64,000 nucleotides of DNA. It comes from Bryum argenteum (lineage: Eukaryota > Streptophyta > Bryopsida > Bryales > Bryaceae). Shown here piece by piece: positions 1-11,090 of this stretch. The stretch's first letter is position 1. Every line of letters begins with the position of its first letter. The notes under the pieces are model-generated. The model was not told the DNA's origin. It did no database searches and saw nothing but the letters and a program-made list of their open reading frames with translations. The translations under genes were made by a program, and so were the position numbers. The stretch is from NCBI GenBank assembly GCA_037043015.1, contig CM073329.1, forward strand, positions 9,192,648 to 9,256,647. Direction: 5' to 3'.

Positions 1-1287
1 CACATGGGTATGCCAACCCGGAACTCCCACCAACACATGGGCATGCCCACTTGGTGGCACGGGCGGCCTTCCCACATGTCCAAGCTCCCAAGGGTGCTAC
101 TAATCACCCCGGAGCTAACCGCCCTTATCCATTTTCCAACTTCCCACTAGTCCCCTTCCACTCTTGTTTCTCACCCCATTCGGGACTTTGCGGAAATCCT
201 CCCGGAATCCGGCACTAGTTTTCCCGGGACTAGTTTGGAGCGGGACTCTTTCCAACCCAATGTTGCGGGATGCTCAAGAGCATCCCACAATGCCCAAGAT
301 GTAGAAGTGAGGCTTCCTTTCCACGCCTCACCTTCTTGAGCCATTCCCGGTCACTCCCGGGAACCGCACTACTTATCACGGGGACTAACTTGGAGAGGGA
401 CACTTCCCAACCCCATGTTTAGAGATGCTCCAAAGCACTCTCCATTTTCCAAGGTGCGGGAGTGAGGCCCCATCCCAAGCCTCACCCCTTCGAGCCACCC
501 CGGCTCCTCAAGGCACCATGTGCAAGTGAGGAGGAGACCACCCTCTCCTCATAGTACTCTGGAGTCTTCGGTAGGCCCCCTCTTGTGTTGAGGGGCCTTC
601 CGTGACACACTTTTGTTTTGGAAGACCACCCGTTTTGCCTTAGCCTCAAAAACGGGCCGTATCTTCTTCTCGGGCTAACTTGTAGCTCAGTTATCCAAAT
701 GGGACGTGCGATCCCATTTTCGACATCTACTCTTTGAGTAGATGTCAATCGACTCCTTACTTGTCCCAATCGGAGCTTGTATGTGGGAGCTATGCTCCTC
801 TGAACATTCGGGAGTCCCGGGAGGCAGCAGTCCCGGAGTCCCGAAGTCCTGATGCTTTGAGAGCCATATCTCCCAAAGCATTGCTTTGCTCCTCACGAGC
901 CTTAGCATTTTGGAAAGCTCTTGTCCAGAGCTTTCCAAAGACATGCAACATGCCGCCATCCATGAGGGACGACATTTTGAGTCCCGAAAGGCAACACTCC
1001 CGAGTCCCGGAGTGTCCCGGAACGCGCTCCAACTTTGGAGAGTCATATCTCATGACTCACAACTCCAAATTGCGCGTTCTTTGGACCCATGGATGCGTGC
1101 TCAAACAAGGTTTCCAACCATGTAGGACACACCACCAAGTTCGTCCCGAGCACGACGCCATTGCGTGCTGTTTGCTCGGGACTCCCCTTGGTCACTTCAC
1201 CTTGTCTCTTGCCAAGCCCGGGCGTCACTCCCGGGGTCCTCTCGGCTCACCACGGTGTTCGGGCATCCTTTGGAAAGGGATGTGACA
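1..1287 (-). repeat. 3' LTR of a Ty3/gypsy element, cut by the window edge
   Basis: Read on the minus strand, this begins with TGTCACATCC at 1287 and matches the two LTRs at 9524-11041 and 15757-17267. Those are about 1.5 kb long, so roughly 230 bp of this LTR lie before the window. The short ORFs in it recur in all three LTRs and are not genes. A pyrimidine run on the plus strand at 1288-1302, the complement of the polypurine tract, directly adjoins it, as expected for a 3' LTR of a minus-strand element. Confidence 0.9.
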
Positions 1288-2375
1288 CTCACCCCCACCA
1301 AAAGCGTCGATGCCCTCATCGACAATCTCGCTTGTTGTCGGCAGCATCAAGTTCTTGAGGTAGCCGCCTCCTTGGCACACTTGACTGCGTTCGGGGTAGC
1401 TAGCCCCGCAATGCTCCAAGCATCCTATTACTTGAAAAATGGCTAAGTCTCAAAGGTGGCACCGATAGGTCTAAGGTCCTTTCTACCCAAGGACTTTCCT
1501 TGGAAGGACCCACATAAACTAGACCTATCCACTTTGAGACTCACTTGAATGCCCCCAATGGCCCCAAGTTAGGCTCAACTAGCCTATCATACTCACATGA
1601 CTTAGGATTGAATTCAAGGCTAACCAACACTTTCTTGGTCGCAACACCAAGCCCTCTTTTCAAACACTTAGGCTCTCAAAGTGGTGAACTTTGCTCGCCT
1701 AGGGGTAATGCTAAGTCCCGCCCGACCTAGCCTTTGCTTCACTCTACCGAGACATGGGTGATCAAGCCATGCGTTGACGATGGTCAACCCGCAAAGGGCA
1801 CTTTTATGAGCCCGTGCCACTACCTTGCTCCCGCCCGAGCAAGTCCTAAGCTTGAGAGTCGTGGGGGTTCACCCACTCACAACTCCCAAGCCAAGGTCCC
1901 TGTTTTTGCAAAGATTCCAAGTATTGGCTTCGCGTATCCTTCAACCTCTTCTAACCAACCTAGCAATCCAAAATGAGATTAGGACTCATCTCACTTCCAA
2001 CATGCAATCAAGGAACTTGCCAGCAACTTAATTGTCAACCAAGTATTACAACATGTGTCATTTGCACCATTTGCACCAAATGCTAGACAAAACTTAGGCC
2101 AAGTGTACACAAGTGTGGTGATTCACCCCCACTTCAAAGGTTGATGTCCTCATCAATGCTTTCTCGGTGTCTTGGATCTCCGTTGGCTTTCATACCTTTC
2201 CACCATCCCCTTTGCATTGGCCATGGACTTTGGCCTCAACCCATGTTGTTTCCTTCTCATGGTACCCCCGCCTCTTCACTATGTATTATTTGCCCTTTTT
2301 CTTGGTGATCCAGCAGTTCATAATGCCTTTCACTCCAAACTCCAAGTGATCACCAAGTAGTTCAGGTGGAGGCCG

Positions 2376-3605
2376 TTACACTTGCTTGCGTTCCGGCCTC
2401 ACCTTATCTTTGTGATATAGCTTGAGCAATAAGACATGGAAGGTGGGATGAATCATGGTCTCCGGTGGTAAGTCCAACTTATACACATCCTCAAACAACC
2501 GTTTTGCAATGACAAATGGACTCACATACTTTGCCATGGATATCGGAGTCAAGCCATCCGGTAAGGTGAGATTTTTCACATTCTTCTACACCTTTTAGCC
2601 CTCCTCATACTCCTCATGGCGCCGCCCTTTGTTAACTTGTTTCACATAGCTCTTTGGGCCTTGTCTAGGTTTTCTTGGTCCTTTTCAATAAGTTGCTATC
2701 TCATGGCTACCAAGTCTTTTGCACCTTGGCTTTGTTCCATCTCCGATTGCAATCCATTCAAAAGCTAGGTTGTTAGGCATAAGTGACTTCACACATAAGC
2801 CACCTTGGGCGGCGATTGACTCATAGCTCCATGCCTCAATGCATTATGGCTACCAACCGCCAAACCCAAGTAATCACTTCGATCACTTTGGTCTTCGGCA
2901 ACCCATGGTGCCGGCACCAAACACTGAAAAAGGAGCACCACCTTGTCAAAGGCGGTCACCATCTCTTTTGTTGGCTCCATCCTTGCCAACTTACAAAACC
3001 TATCCACCACCACAAAGATGGCGTCACTTCCTCGTGACTCCGGAAGGCTTGTAATAAAATCCATGGAGACACACTCCCATGGACCATCCCGGATAGGCAA
3101 AGGCCGTAACAAACCCACGTGCTTTTGATATGGCGCCCGGTTGGCTTGATATTCAAGTGATACAAGTCTTCACATAATGGGCAATGTGTTCCTTCATTTC
3201 GGGCCAATAGAACCTCTTTGAAACCAAACATATGGTGGACTTCTCCCCCCTATGTCCGGCCAAGCGGTTGTCATGCTCCTCCTTGAGCACACTCAACCTC
3301 CACATGCCCTTTGGAACACACACCCTATTTTGCTTTAACTTGATCATAGATTGATAAAGCCGGATACCTTTGGGCTTCATGCCACACCTAAGTTCACTTA
3401 AGAACTTTTGAGCCTCGGGGTCTTCTAAATACGCCTCCCTTATCCGTTTTGCCAAATCACCTTCTCCCGCATACATCACTCTCAAGACTTGCGTGGTATT
3501 TGACTTATGTTCACCTTCCAACCTAGTGCATCCGCGCCCATTCACTCGGCCCGGCTTGTGAATCAACTCCACATTTATAAGCACTAAGGTAACATGCCAC
3601 CTCAA
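2376..3605 (-). pseudogene. gypsy integrase and pol C-terminus (broken)
   Basis: On the minus strand, 3605-3153 encodes the integrase zinc-binding region with HDNRLAGHRGEKST and RFYWPEMKEHI followed by a C-x-T-C end, the usual H2C2 arrangement. 3118-2789 carries the start of the integrase core (WECVSMDFITSLP, then FVVVDRFCKLA). 2579-2376 carries the pol tail (HPTFHVLLLKLYHKD), typical of the segment after the integrase core. The reading frame changes between these pieces and the DDE core is incomplete. It is the same protein as 13430-14681 in the other copy. Confidence 0.8.
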
Positions 3606-3758
3606 TTGCTTGGGTGCAACTTAGGCTTATGTTTCAAAGTACTTCAATGAAACATTATTGGTGAATACCTTGATCTCATAGAGACCAAGGTAATGTTGCC
3701 ATGTCTTCAAACAATGCACCATGGCAACCATCTCCTTTTCATGCGTTGGCCAATTGAT

Positions 3759-4416
3759 TTAAGTGCCATCAAATTTCTTGCTCTCAAATGCAATTGGCCT
3801 TCCTTCTTGCATAAGCAATTCCCCGATGGCAAAGTCACTTCCATCGGTGTGCACCTCAAAAGGCTTATCAAACTCCGGGAACTTCAATACCGGCGGGGAG
3901 GAGAGCTTCTCCTTGAGTTTGTTTTTCAAATGCTTGCACACATGAATCGGTCCCATCCAAGGCCAAGTTTTTCTTAAGCAAACCGGACATGGGCTTAACA
4001 ATCTTGGAGAAGTTCTTTATGAACCTCCCATCATAATAGGCCAACTCAAACAATGACCTCAATTCCCTTTGTGAAGTGGGTTGGCTCCCCTTCTTGATTG
4101 CTTCTACCTTCTTGTGGTCCGGTTTGACACTTTGCCCCGTCATAATGAGTCTCAAGAACTCAATCTCTTGCAAGCCAAACTCACTCTTCTCCCCATTTGC
4201 ATGTAACTTATTGTCCCGAAGTTTTTCAAGCACGATTGCAAGGTGTTGTGCATGCACTTCCGCCGTTTTGGAGATCACCAATATGTCATGAATGTAACAA
4301 TGACAAGCCCATCCATCTCTTGATGGAATACCGTATTCATGAAGGTTGTGAACATTGATGAGACGTTGCACAACCCAAAAGGTATCATCAAAGCCTTTAC
4401 CACCTCCCAAATACAC
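3759..4416 (-). pseudogene. gypsy reverse transcriptase C-half and RNase H start (broken)
   Basis: The minus strand encodes the RT C-terminal half: a catalytic-loop remnant CYIHDILVIS where Y-x-D-D is expected, then KLHANGEKSEFG, IEFLRLIMTGQSVKPDHKKVEAIKK, and FIKNFSKIVKPMSGLLKK. The RNase H start follows (FEVHTDGSDFAIGE). The RT N-terminal half with the first catalytic Asp is absent, and the frame is shifted before the loop. The same defects occur at 12617-13330. Confidence 0.85.
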
Positions 4417-4566
4417 TAAGGAGGTGTGGAGTTAGAAGTGGTCTTATTCCTTTCAAGTCCCAAATCGGTCCTTAGCATCATCTAGAACCGGTTTTCCTCT
4501 AACTCCTCCAAGTTCACCAAGTTGATCCTACTCCCTAACATATTGGGAGCCTTGGTGAACTCTAAC

Positions 4567-4773
4567 TCAATCTCCTTGCCTTTGGGGTTGGCAACCACTC
4601 TCAATGGCCGCTTTTTTATCTACCCCATAGGTATCAAAGGAAGTCTTACAAAAGATGAGATCAATCCCATCCATCTCACTTATAATGAAGTTTTCCACAA
4701 AGGTGAAGTTTTGACACTTCACTTCCACTTCCATAGCTACAAGGCATGTTTCGTGGAGCTTGCCTTTTTGCAA
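4567..4773 (-). pseudogene. gypsy retropepsin-like remnant
   Basis: The minus-strand ORF contains FVENFIISEMDGIDLI followed by a FDTYGVD segment, resembling the C-terminal part of the gypsy aspartic protease (the 'DVILG-x-x-x-L' region). The catalytic D-S/T-G triad lies outside the readable part, so the assignment rests on position between zinc knuckle and RT and on this motif. An equivalent segment lies at 12270-12475. Confidence 0.55.
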
Positions 4774-4833
4774 ACCTCACTTGAATGAGTTTGCTTACTC
4801 AAATGCAAGCCCATCCTCTTGAAGCTTCGGGAC

Positions 4834-5260
4834 TTATGAAGGAGTGGGTTGCCCCTTTTGTTTGGAGCAATGCATTGCCATGTGGCCCTCTTCACCACAA
4901 TTCAAAACAAGTAATGTAACTTGTCTCTTTTTATTTTGGACTTGTCCCCACTTTGAGCTTGTCCTTGGCAAACTTGTCCTTCCCATCCTTGAAAGGCCTA
5001 CTCTCACCACCCTAAAGCTTTTGCCAACCATTTTTCTTATGTTGGCTCTTGGATAGTAATTTGCCTTGCTTTCCGGTTGAGGCCCTCTCTTTAGAGGCCT
5101 TTTGGTGACCTTCATCATCACCAATCGATTTTGCCAACTTGAGCAACTCGGCACAAGTCTCCAGCAATTTCGGCATCTTGAATAATGCCCGCTCCACCCA
5201 ACCTTAGAGTCCATTGAAGAAAATGACCTATTTGGCCAATTCATCTAACTTCGGGAGCAC
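4834..5260 (-). pseudogene. gypsy gag C-terminus with CCHC zinc knuckle
   Basis: The minus strand reads a basic stretch and then NCGEEGHMAMHC, the C-terminal part of a CX2CX4HX4C nucleocapsid knuckle. The first Cys falls in a shifted frame. Upstream gag continues in other frames toward 5327 with stops. It matches the 11830-12200 region of the complete element. Confidence 0.75.
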
Positions 5261-5765
5261 ATTCAAATGTGCATTGAAATCCTTCACATAGGCATGAAAG
5301 GTGCCCGTTTGCTCCAATTGCACAAGGGTCATGTGTTGCAACTTTTGGCGCAACTTGTGTGGAGATCAGGTGCACAATACTTGCTAGATGATCGTTTATC
5401 CATTTGAATCTACTTTTGCCTTTGGAACTTACTTTGCTTCTGAAGTTTTATTCAGGTCCTTTCATTCCTCCCGAGAGTAGCACCCTCACTGGCATAAACA
5501 ATCGCTTCCTCTGCACAACACAAAAAAAATGGTCACTTTTGAGATGAAGCAACAAGTGGAATGTAAGCTTATAACGATCCACACAAATGGCCACTTTTGA
5601 GATCAAGCAACAAAGTGATATGTAAGCTTTCAACAAGGTTGCTTGAAGTCTTGATTTTCCTCACGAAACAAACAGATCACTACGCTATATAGGACCCATG
5701 CAGTGATGACCTTTTGGGTAACATGCTTTTCATGCTACTTGAAGATGATAACTGAATGCATGCAG

Positions 5766-5853
5766 CATTGTCTGTTCTTCCGAAGTTCATTGTCTGTTCT
5801 TCCGAAGTTCATTGTCTGTTCTTCCGAAGTTCATTGTCTGTTCTTCCGAAGGT
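5766..5853 (+). repeat. 22-bp tandem repeat, 4 copies
   Basis: The unit CATTGTCTGTTCTTCCGAAG plus TT is repeated four times head to tail; the last copy ends GGT. The mirrored array at 8088-8175 has the same copy number, so expansion preceded formation of the inverted arms or was copied with them. Confidence 0.9.
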
Positions 5854-6527
5854 CATTACGAGCTCATGGAAGTAGTTACTTATGACAATAATGTACATTC
5901 TCTCACCCCACGTTATCACCACAACCTTATAAATCACAACCATGAAAAACCGTGAAAAAATCACATGCTTGCATTGATCATGAACACAAATTGGACATCA
6001 TGTATGGACAGTGGCAGTGTGAAGAAACCGTGGAATGTAGGAAGTAGAATCTCCCGCGACAATGGTGTAGTCATTTTCTGAAAAGTAATACGAAGGGCAT
6101 ATCCAAAGAGGGAACTTGAATCGATTCAAGACTTACGACTTGGCAAGTAATGATTTGGATACGATTTGTTGAAGCGGGAAGTCCTTCTACCATTTGGTAG
6201 GAATGGAACTGTTTGTCAATGATGGAGTGATTGAACTTGTTGACCTTTTTTGTTCGTGCTACTTCGTCCCACACATAATGCCGGTGACTTGAGTTACGCA
6301 GCCACGAGGAACGCCGCCATCACCAGACCCAGCAGAGCCAGAGTTCTCGTCGTCGACTCTGCCATGACTCACGAGTGTTTTGCGAAATGTTCGAGCTAGG
6401 TGCAAGCAGGAAGCAGGTGCAAGCAGGAAGCGAGAGAGTGGATAAGGGAGTGGATAGACGCAACAGTAATCCGGAAGAGGCCGTGTCGTCATGCATCCCT
6501 GAATCGAAGGGCAAGGAGTAACCTTAG

Positions 6528-6625
6528 CTTTAGCCCTCACTTTAGCCCCCTCACTTTAGCCCCCCTCACTTTAGCCCCCCCCACTTTCACGTTAGCCCCT
6601 CTTCTTGATTAGCCCTGGGCTAATC
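6528..6625 (+). repeat. Subterminal-like TTAGCCCC repeats (left inner)
   Basis: Several degenerate copies of CTCACTTTAGCCCCC end in the near-palindrome TTAGCCCTGGGCTAA. They are mirrored at 7300-7412. Similar motifs recur at 32885-33145 at the end of the gene-capture element. They resemble subterminal transposase-binding repeats. Confidence 0.7.
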
Positions 6626-6744
6626 CCGAAAAAATTCTCGTGTGTCGGATGAATACGAGGATATGAACTCGATGCTCGGCCGGGCGTGCATTAGACGTTA
6701 CGTTTGATGTAGTGAAGCCAGGACAGGATCCGATCGGGTCTGTT

Positions 6745-7290
6745 TCAAAGAAAGACGCTAACACATGGGAGGCTCACGTGTGGGTGAACAACACGAAGTC
6801 GGGCGACCGCGAGAAGAACGGCTTGCAGATCTACTTGGGAGGCTACAAGCGTTTGGAGTGTGCCCGGGATGCACACGACAGGCAGCCATCAAGTTCAAAA
6901 AGATGCCGCCGACGGATCGCGCTACACTCTCAACTTTCTGCGTCCAAGCGGGCGCGCAGACATGGAGGCTTTTGGCCACTATGGCGCGTGCAAGACTTCG
7001 TGTGGCGGCTCCGACGACATGCGCACAATTTCACCAGAGGCAAAGTAGGTCCGAGAGGAGTCACCTAAGAAAGACGAAGAAGATCCGATCTGAAGCGAAG
7101 ATCTCATACACGGACACCTACAAGAAGGAGTGGAATTTGGGGAAATTCGTCATGTGGCGGAAGCCGCACGAGCTTACGACGGGCGTTGTTGTACATCTTC
7201 GTGTACGAACCGGCGGCGGTACTTTTGGCTAAGATCACAAACTATCGGCCAAGCCCGTACATAACCGATGCCGAAGTTCGATACGGGAAT
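6745..7290 (+). pseudogene. AP2-domain transcription factor fragment (broken)
   Basis: The plus strand encodes SVSKKDANTWEAHVWVN, then a GLQIYLGGYKRLECARDAHD segment, close to the AP2/ANT-type repeat (W-E-A-H-x-W ... Q-x-Y-L-G-G-Y ... A-x-x-A-H/Y-D). The downstream half (AAIKFKKDAADGSRYTLNF) needs a frame change near 6880. A later segment at about 7180-7290 (LYIFVYEPAAVLLAKITNY) may be the end of a second AP2 repeat in yet another frame. No start, promoter or complete DNA-binding domain remains. It is most simply host AP2 exons carried between the inner repeat arrays. AP2 proteins bind DNA in the nucleus; this copy cannot make a full one. Confidence 0.65.
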
Positions 7291-7299
7291 TTTGCGGGG

Positions 7300-7412
7300 A
7301 TTAGCCCAGGGCTAATCTCAAGAGGGGGCTAACATGAAAGTGGGGGGGGGCTAAAGTGAGGGGGGGGGGCTAAAGTGAGTGGGGGGCTAAAGTGAGGGGG
7401 CTAAAGTGAGGG
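7300..7412 (-). repeat. Subterminal-like TTAGCCCC repeats (right inner)
   Basis: Mirror of 6528-6625: TTAGCCCAGGGCTAA, then GGGGGCTAAAGTGAG units with long G-runs. Confidence 0.7.
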
Positions 7413-8087
7413 CTAAAGCTAAGGTTACTCCTTGCCCTTCGATTCAGGGATGCATGACGACACGGCCTCTTCCGGATTACTGTTGCGTCTATCCACTCCC
7501 TTATCCACTCTCTCGCTTCCTGCTTGCACCTGCTTCCTGCTTGCACCTAGCTCGAACATTTCGCAAAACACTCGTGAGTCATGGCAGCGTCGACGACGAG
7601 AACTCGCTCTTTGGTGCAGTGATGGCGGCGTTCTCGTGGGGCTCGCGTAACTCAAGCTGCTGGCATTATGTGTGGGACGAAGTAGCACAGAACAAAAGGC
7701 TGAACAAGTTCAATCACTCCATCATTGACAAACAGTTCCATTCCTACCAGCGAGAAGGACTTCCCCGCTTCAACAAATCGTATCCAAATCATTACTTGCC
7801 AAGTCGTAAGTCTTCGAATCAGTTCAAGTTCCCTCTTTGGATATGCCCTTCGTATTACTTTTCAGAAAATGACTACACCATTGTCGCGGGAGATTCTACT
7901 TCCTACATTCCACGGTTTCTTCACACTGCCACTGTCCATACATGATGTCCAATTTGTGTTCATGATCAATGCAAGCATGTGATTTTTTCACGATTTTTCA
8001 TGGTTGTGATTTATAAGGTTGTGGTGATAACGTGGGGGTGAGGAATGTACATTATTGTCATAAGTAACTACTTCCATGAGCTCGTAA

Positions 8088-8175
8088 TGACCTTCGGAAG
8101 AACAGACAATGAACTTCGGAAGAACAGACAATGAACTTCGGAAGAACAGACAATGAACTTCGGAAGAACAGACAA
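8088..8175 (-). repeat. 22-bp tandem repeat, mirrored array
   Basis: Four copies of the reverse complement of the unit at 5766-5853. Confidence 0.9.
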
Positions 8176-8612
8176 TGCTGCATGCATTCAGTTATCATCT
8201 TCAAGTAGCATGAAAAGCATGTTACCCAAAAGGTCATCACTGCATGGGTCCTATATAGCGTAGTGATCTGTTTGTTTCGTGAGGAAAATCAAGACTTCAA
8301 GCAACCTTGTTGAAAGCTTACATATCACTTTGTTGCTTGATCTCAAAAGTGGCCATTTGTGTGGATCGTTATAAGCTTACATTCCACTTGTTGCTTCATC
8401 TCAAAAGTGACCATTTTTTTTGTGTTGTGCAGAGGAAGCGATTGTTTATGCCAGTGAGGGTGCTACTCTCGGGAGGAATGAAAGGACCTGAATAAAACTT
8501 CAGAAGCAAAGTAAGTTCCAAAGGCAAAAGTAGATTCAAATGGATAAACGATCATCTAGCAAGTATTGTGCACCTGATCTCCACACAAGTTGCGCCAAAA
8601 GTTGCAACACAT

Positions 8613-9275
8613 AAACTTCAATTGAGGGAAGCTCTACAATAAAAATGTATCTGTAGGAGTATGAGTATATCTCCAATTCCGTTAAAATGGCATAATGCTG
8701 ATAAATTGGCACCCCTCAACTTTCTGAACTGTCAATAAAGGAGTGATATTATCAAAAAAATTGTGATATTATAAAATACACCACTCCATGTGAGCGCATA
8801 TGTAAGATTTGGTGTGACAAAATGGCACATGGCATAGTGCCATTTTGACGGAATTAAGGTTGTATGTAGCAAAAGTCGCACACGATAGTTGTTTTTGTTG
8901 ATGTGCTAATGAAATGCATAAGGAAAATTTGCAGTTAGCCTTGTTTCGAGGGAGTTGGGGAGGAACTTCAGCGGAGGTTTGAGTGCAAGCAGGCGCTCTG
9001 GTCGATCACTGCGATTGCGTCATAGTGGGCCTTAAGTGCTTTGGAACGCCCTCACGAGGTACGCGGGGCAACAAGGTGATGGCAATTTCAATTTCAATAT
9101 TATTTTTTTTTATGTCGAGAATGATTGGTATTTGTGTTTGTAGTAAATAGTGGCTCAGTCACTCGTTTGAAAATTCACTTTTAATATTCAAATTTGAAAT
9201 TTATAATCACTTCTAACGAAGCCCTTATTTATTAACGTATTGTTTGACTTTGTGGATGTGGATCATGGCAGTTCA
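8613..9275. other. Upstream region of the zinc-ribbon/Ulp1 gene
   Basis: No coding signal. It contains AT-rich stretches and a short inverted pair around the GTGCCATTTTG/CAAAATGGCAC motif (8815-8850). It must hold any promoter of the gene starting at 9276, but I see no specific element. Confidence 0.3.
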
Positions 9276-9523
9276 ATGGCGTTCTCTCCATTCTGTGAAG
9301 AATGCGGTACCACTTTTGTGAGAGACAACGCTAAGTTCTGCTGCGAATGCGGAACACCAAGAGGGACGCGTCTGGAGGTGGCCGAAGCAAATAAGGAATT
9401 GGCAGTGCCGATGGAGGTGGCAAGGAAGGAACCAACGGAGATACCAATGGAGGGTCTATCGGAGCCACCATCAATCATTGAAGACTTTCGAGGCCCTCCT
9501 GCAAGACAAGCTATTATGGGGCA
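9276..9523 (+). pseudogene. Zinc-ribbon/Ulp1-like gene, 5' part of split exon
   Basis: The first in-frame ATG is at 9276. The product begins with a zinc ribbon: CEECGTTF and, 13-16 residues on, CCECGTP, that is two C-x-x-C knuckles. An acidic/proline linker follows. The frame is cut at 9523 by a gypsy LTR. The target duplication GGGCA (9519-9523) recurs at 17268-17272, and the frame continues exactly there, so the two pieces were one exon. Zinc ribbons of this sort usually bind protein or nucleic acid; the role here is unknown. It is marked as a pseudogene because 7.7 kb of retroelement with stops now interrupts it. Confidence 0.75.
9519..9523 (+). other. Target-site duplication GGGCA (5' side)
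   Basis: Five bases directly before the 5' LTR, identical to 17268-17272 directly after the 3' LTR. Confidence 0.9.
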
Positions 9524-11041
9524 TGTCACATCCCTTTCCAAAGGATGCCCGAACACCGTGGTGAGCCGAGAGGACCCCGGGAGTGACGCCCCGGGCTTGG
9601 CAAGAGACAAGGTGAAGTGACCAAGGGGAGTCCCGAGCAAACAGCACGCAATGGCGTCGTGCTCGGGACGAACTTGGTGGTGTGTCCTACATGGTTGGAA
9701 ACCTTGTTTGAGCACGCATCCATGGGTCCAAAGAACGCGCAATTTGGAGTTGTGAGTCATGAGATATGACTCTCCAAAGTTGGAGCGCGTTCCGGGACAC
9801 TCCGGGACTCGGGAGTGTTGCCTTTCGGGACTCAAAATGTCGTCCCTCATGGATGGCGGCATGTTGCATGTCTTTGGAAAGCTCTGGACAAGAGCTTTCC
9901 AAAATGCTAAGGCTCGTGAGGAGCAAAGCAATGCTTTGGGAGATATGGCTCTCCAAAGCATCGGGACTTCGGGACCCGGGACTGCTGCCTCCGGGACTCC
10001 CGAATGTTCAGAGGAGCATAGCTCCCACATACAAGCTCCGATTGGGACAAGTAAGGAGTCGATTGACATCTACTCAAAGAGTAGATGTCGAAAATGGGAT
10101 CGCACGTCCCATTTGGATAACTGAGCTACAAGTTAGCCCGAGAAGAAGATACGGCCCGTTTTTGAGGCTAAGGCAAAAACGGGTGGTCTTCCAAAACAAA
10201 AGTGTGTCACGGAAGGCCCCTCAACACAAGAGGGGGGGGGGGCCTACCGAAGACTCCAGAGAGTACTATGAGGAGGGGTGGTCTCCCTCCTCACTTGCAC
10301 ATGGTGCCTTGAGGAGCCGGGGTGGCTCGAAGGGGTGAGGCTTGGGATGGGGCCTCACTCCCGCACCTTGTGGAAAATGGAGAGTGCTTTGGAGCATCTC
10401 TAAACATGGGGTTGGGAAGTGTCCCTCTCCAAGTTAGTCCCCGTGATAAGTAGTGCCGGTTCCCGGGAGTGACCGGGAATGGCTCAAGAAGGTGAGGCAT
10501 GGAAAGGAAGCCTCACTTCTACATCTTGGGCATTGTGGGATGCTCTTGAGCATCCCGCAACATTGGGTTGGAAAGAGTCCCGCTCCAAACTAGTCCCCGG
10601 GAAAACTAGTGCCGGATTCCCGGGAGGATTTCCGGCAAAGTCCCGAATGGGGTGAGAAACAAGAGTGGAAGGGGACTAGTGGGAAGTTGGAAAATGGATA
10701 AGGCGGTTAGCTCCGGGGGTGATTAGTAGCACCCTTGGGAGCTTGGACATGTGTGGAAGGCCGCCCGTGCCACCAAGTGGCATGCCCATGTGTTGGTGGG
10801 AGTTTCGGGTTGGCATACCCATGTGTTGGTGGGAGTTCGGGTAATGAGTACCGGATAATGAGTTATGGAGTCGAGTGGGTTGGACACCTTGACTTAGAAT
10901 GGTGCTAACATTGTATGTGTGGGGCACATGCAAGTGTTAGCAAAGTCGTGGCCGGTTGCTACCAACTAAGTGAGCCGTGATTCCGCTACCAAGTAAGGCT
11001 CACTAAGAAAAAGAAGAGTTGGAGTAATTAGGGTCGCGACA
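9524..11041 (+). repeat. 5' LTR of the gypsy element
   Basis: Starts TGTCACATCC and ends GGGTCGCGACA. It matches 15757-17267 with only small indels, mostly in G/C homopolymer runs. The ORFs seen within it are not conserved genes. Confidence 0.92.
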
Positions 11042-11042
11042 C

Positions 11043-11060
11043 TTGGTATCGAGAGCGGAG
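11043..11060 (+). other. Primer binding site (tRNA-Met type)
   Basis: TTGGTATCGAGAGCGGAG begins one base after the LTR. The usual plant initiator-tRNA-Met PBS is TGGTATCAGAGC; here it is read with a small change. Confidence 0.8.
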
Positions 11061-11090
11061 GCTACATAACGGGATCCAATCAAGAGTAGG

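Larger units (their letters stand above)
1288..5327 (-). mobile_element. Truncated Ty3/gypsy internal region, minus strand
   Basis: This is the internal part of a gypsy element running right to left, closely matching 11706-15756 of the complete copy. In element order it carries the gag end with zinc knuckle, protease remnant, half reverse transcriptase, RNase H remnant, integrase and a pol tail. The 5' LTR, PBS and first half of gag are missing: homology stops abruptly at about 5327, where the foldback element starts. Frameshifts and stops break every domain, many at the same places as in the complete copy, so this copy is non-coding. Confidence 0.85.
5328..6640 (+). repeat. Left arm of the foldback element
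   Basis: Inverted copy of 7288-8612. It includes a 4-copy 22-bp minisatellite (5766-5853), a mostly non-coding body with mirrored short ORFs, and at the inner end repeated CACTTTAGCCCCC units ending in TTAGCCCTGGGCTAA. Confidence 0.85.
5328..8612. mobile_element. Foldback element with ~1.3 kb inverted arms and AP2-like cargo
   Basis: Sequence 5328-6640 is repeated in inverted orientation at 7288-8612, with outer ends GTGTTGCAACTTTTGGCGC on the left and its complement on the right. Matching ORFs occur as mirror pairs, for example 5448-5636 minus and 8307-8495 plus. The central ~650 bp is unique and holds broken AP2-domain sequence. The arms differ by scattered substitutions and small indels, so the palindrome is not a recent assembly artefact. 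There is no transposase in it. The family is unassigned; a foldback or long-TIR non-autonomous DNA transposon fits best. The left flank is gypsy and the right flank unrelated, so the insertion boundary has been rearranged. Confidence 0.75.
7288..8612 (-). repeat. Right arm of the foldback element
   Basis: Inverted counterpart of 5328-6640, ending at GCGCCAAAAGTTGCAACAC. Small differences from the left arm lie around 7590-7640 and in the G-runs at 7340-7380. Confidence 0.85.

Noticed and set aside
482-1446. Several overlapping ORFs of 60-180 codons at the window start
   Set aside because: They lie in the gypsy LTR and recur at 9526-10338 and 15637-16499; no domain and no codon signal.
5766-5853. 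Possible CRISPR-like short repeat array
   Set aside because: The 22-bp units are directly adjacent without spacers, and the organism is a plant; it is a minisatellite.
9240-9275. Start of the zinc-ribbon protein at TTG 9240
   Set aside because: The first in-frame ATG is at 9276, directly before the zinc ribbon; TTG initiation is unlikely in plants.
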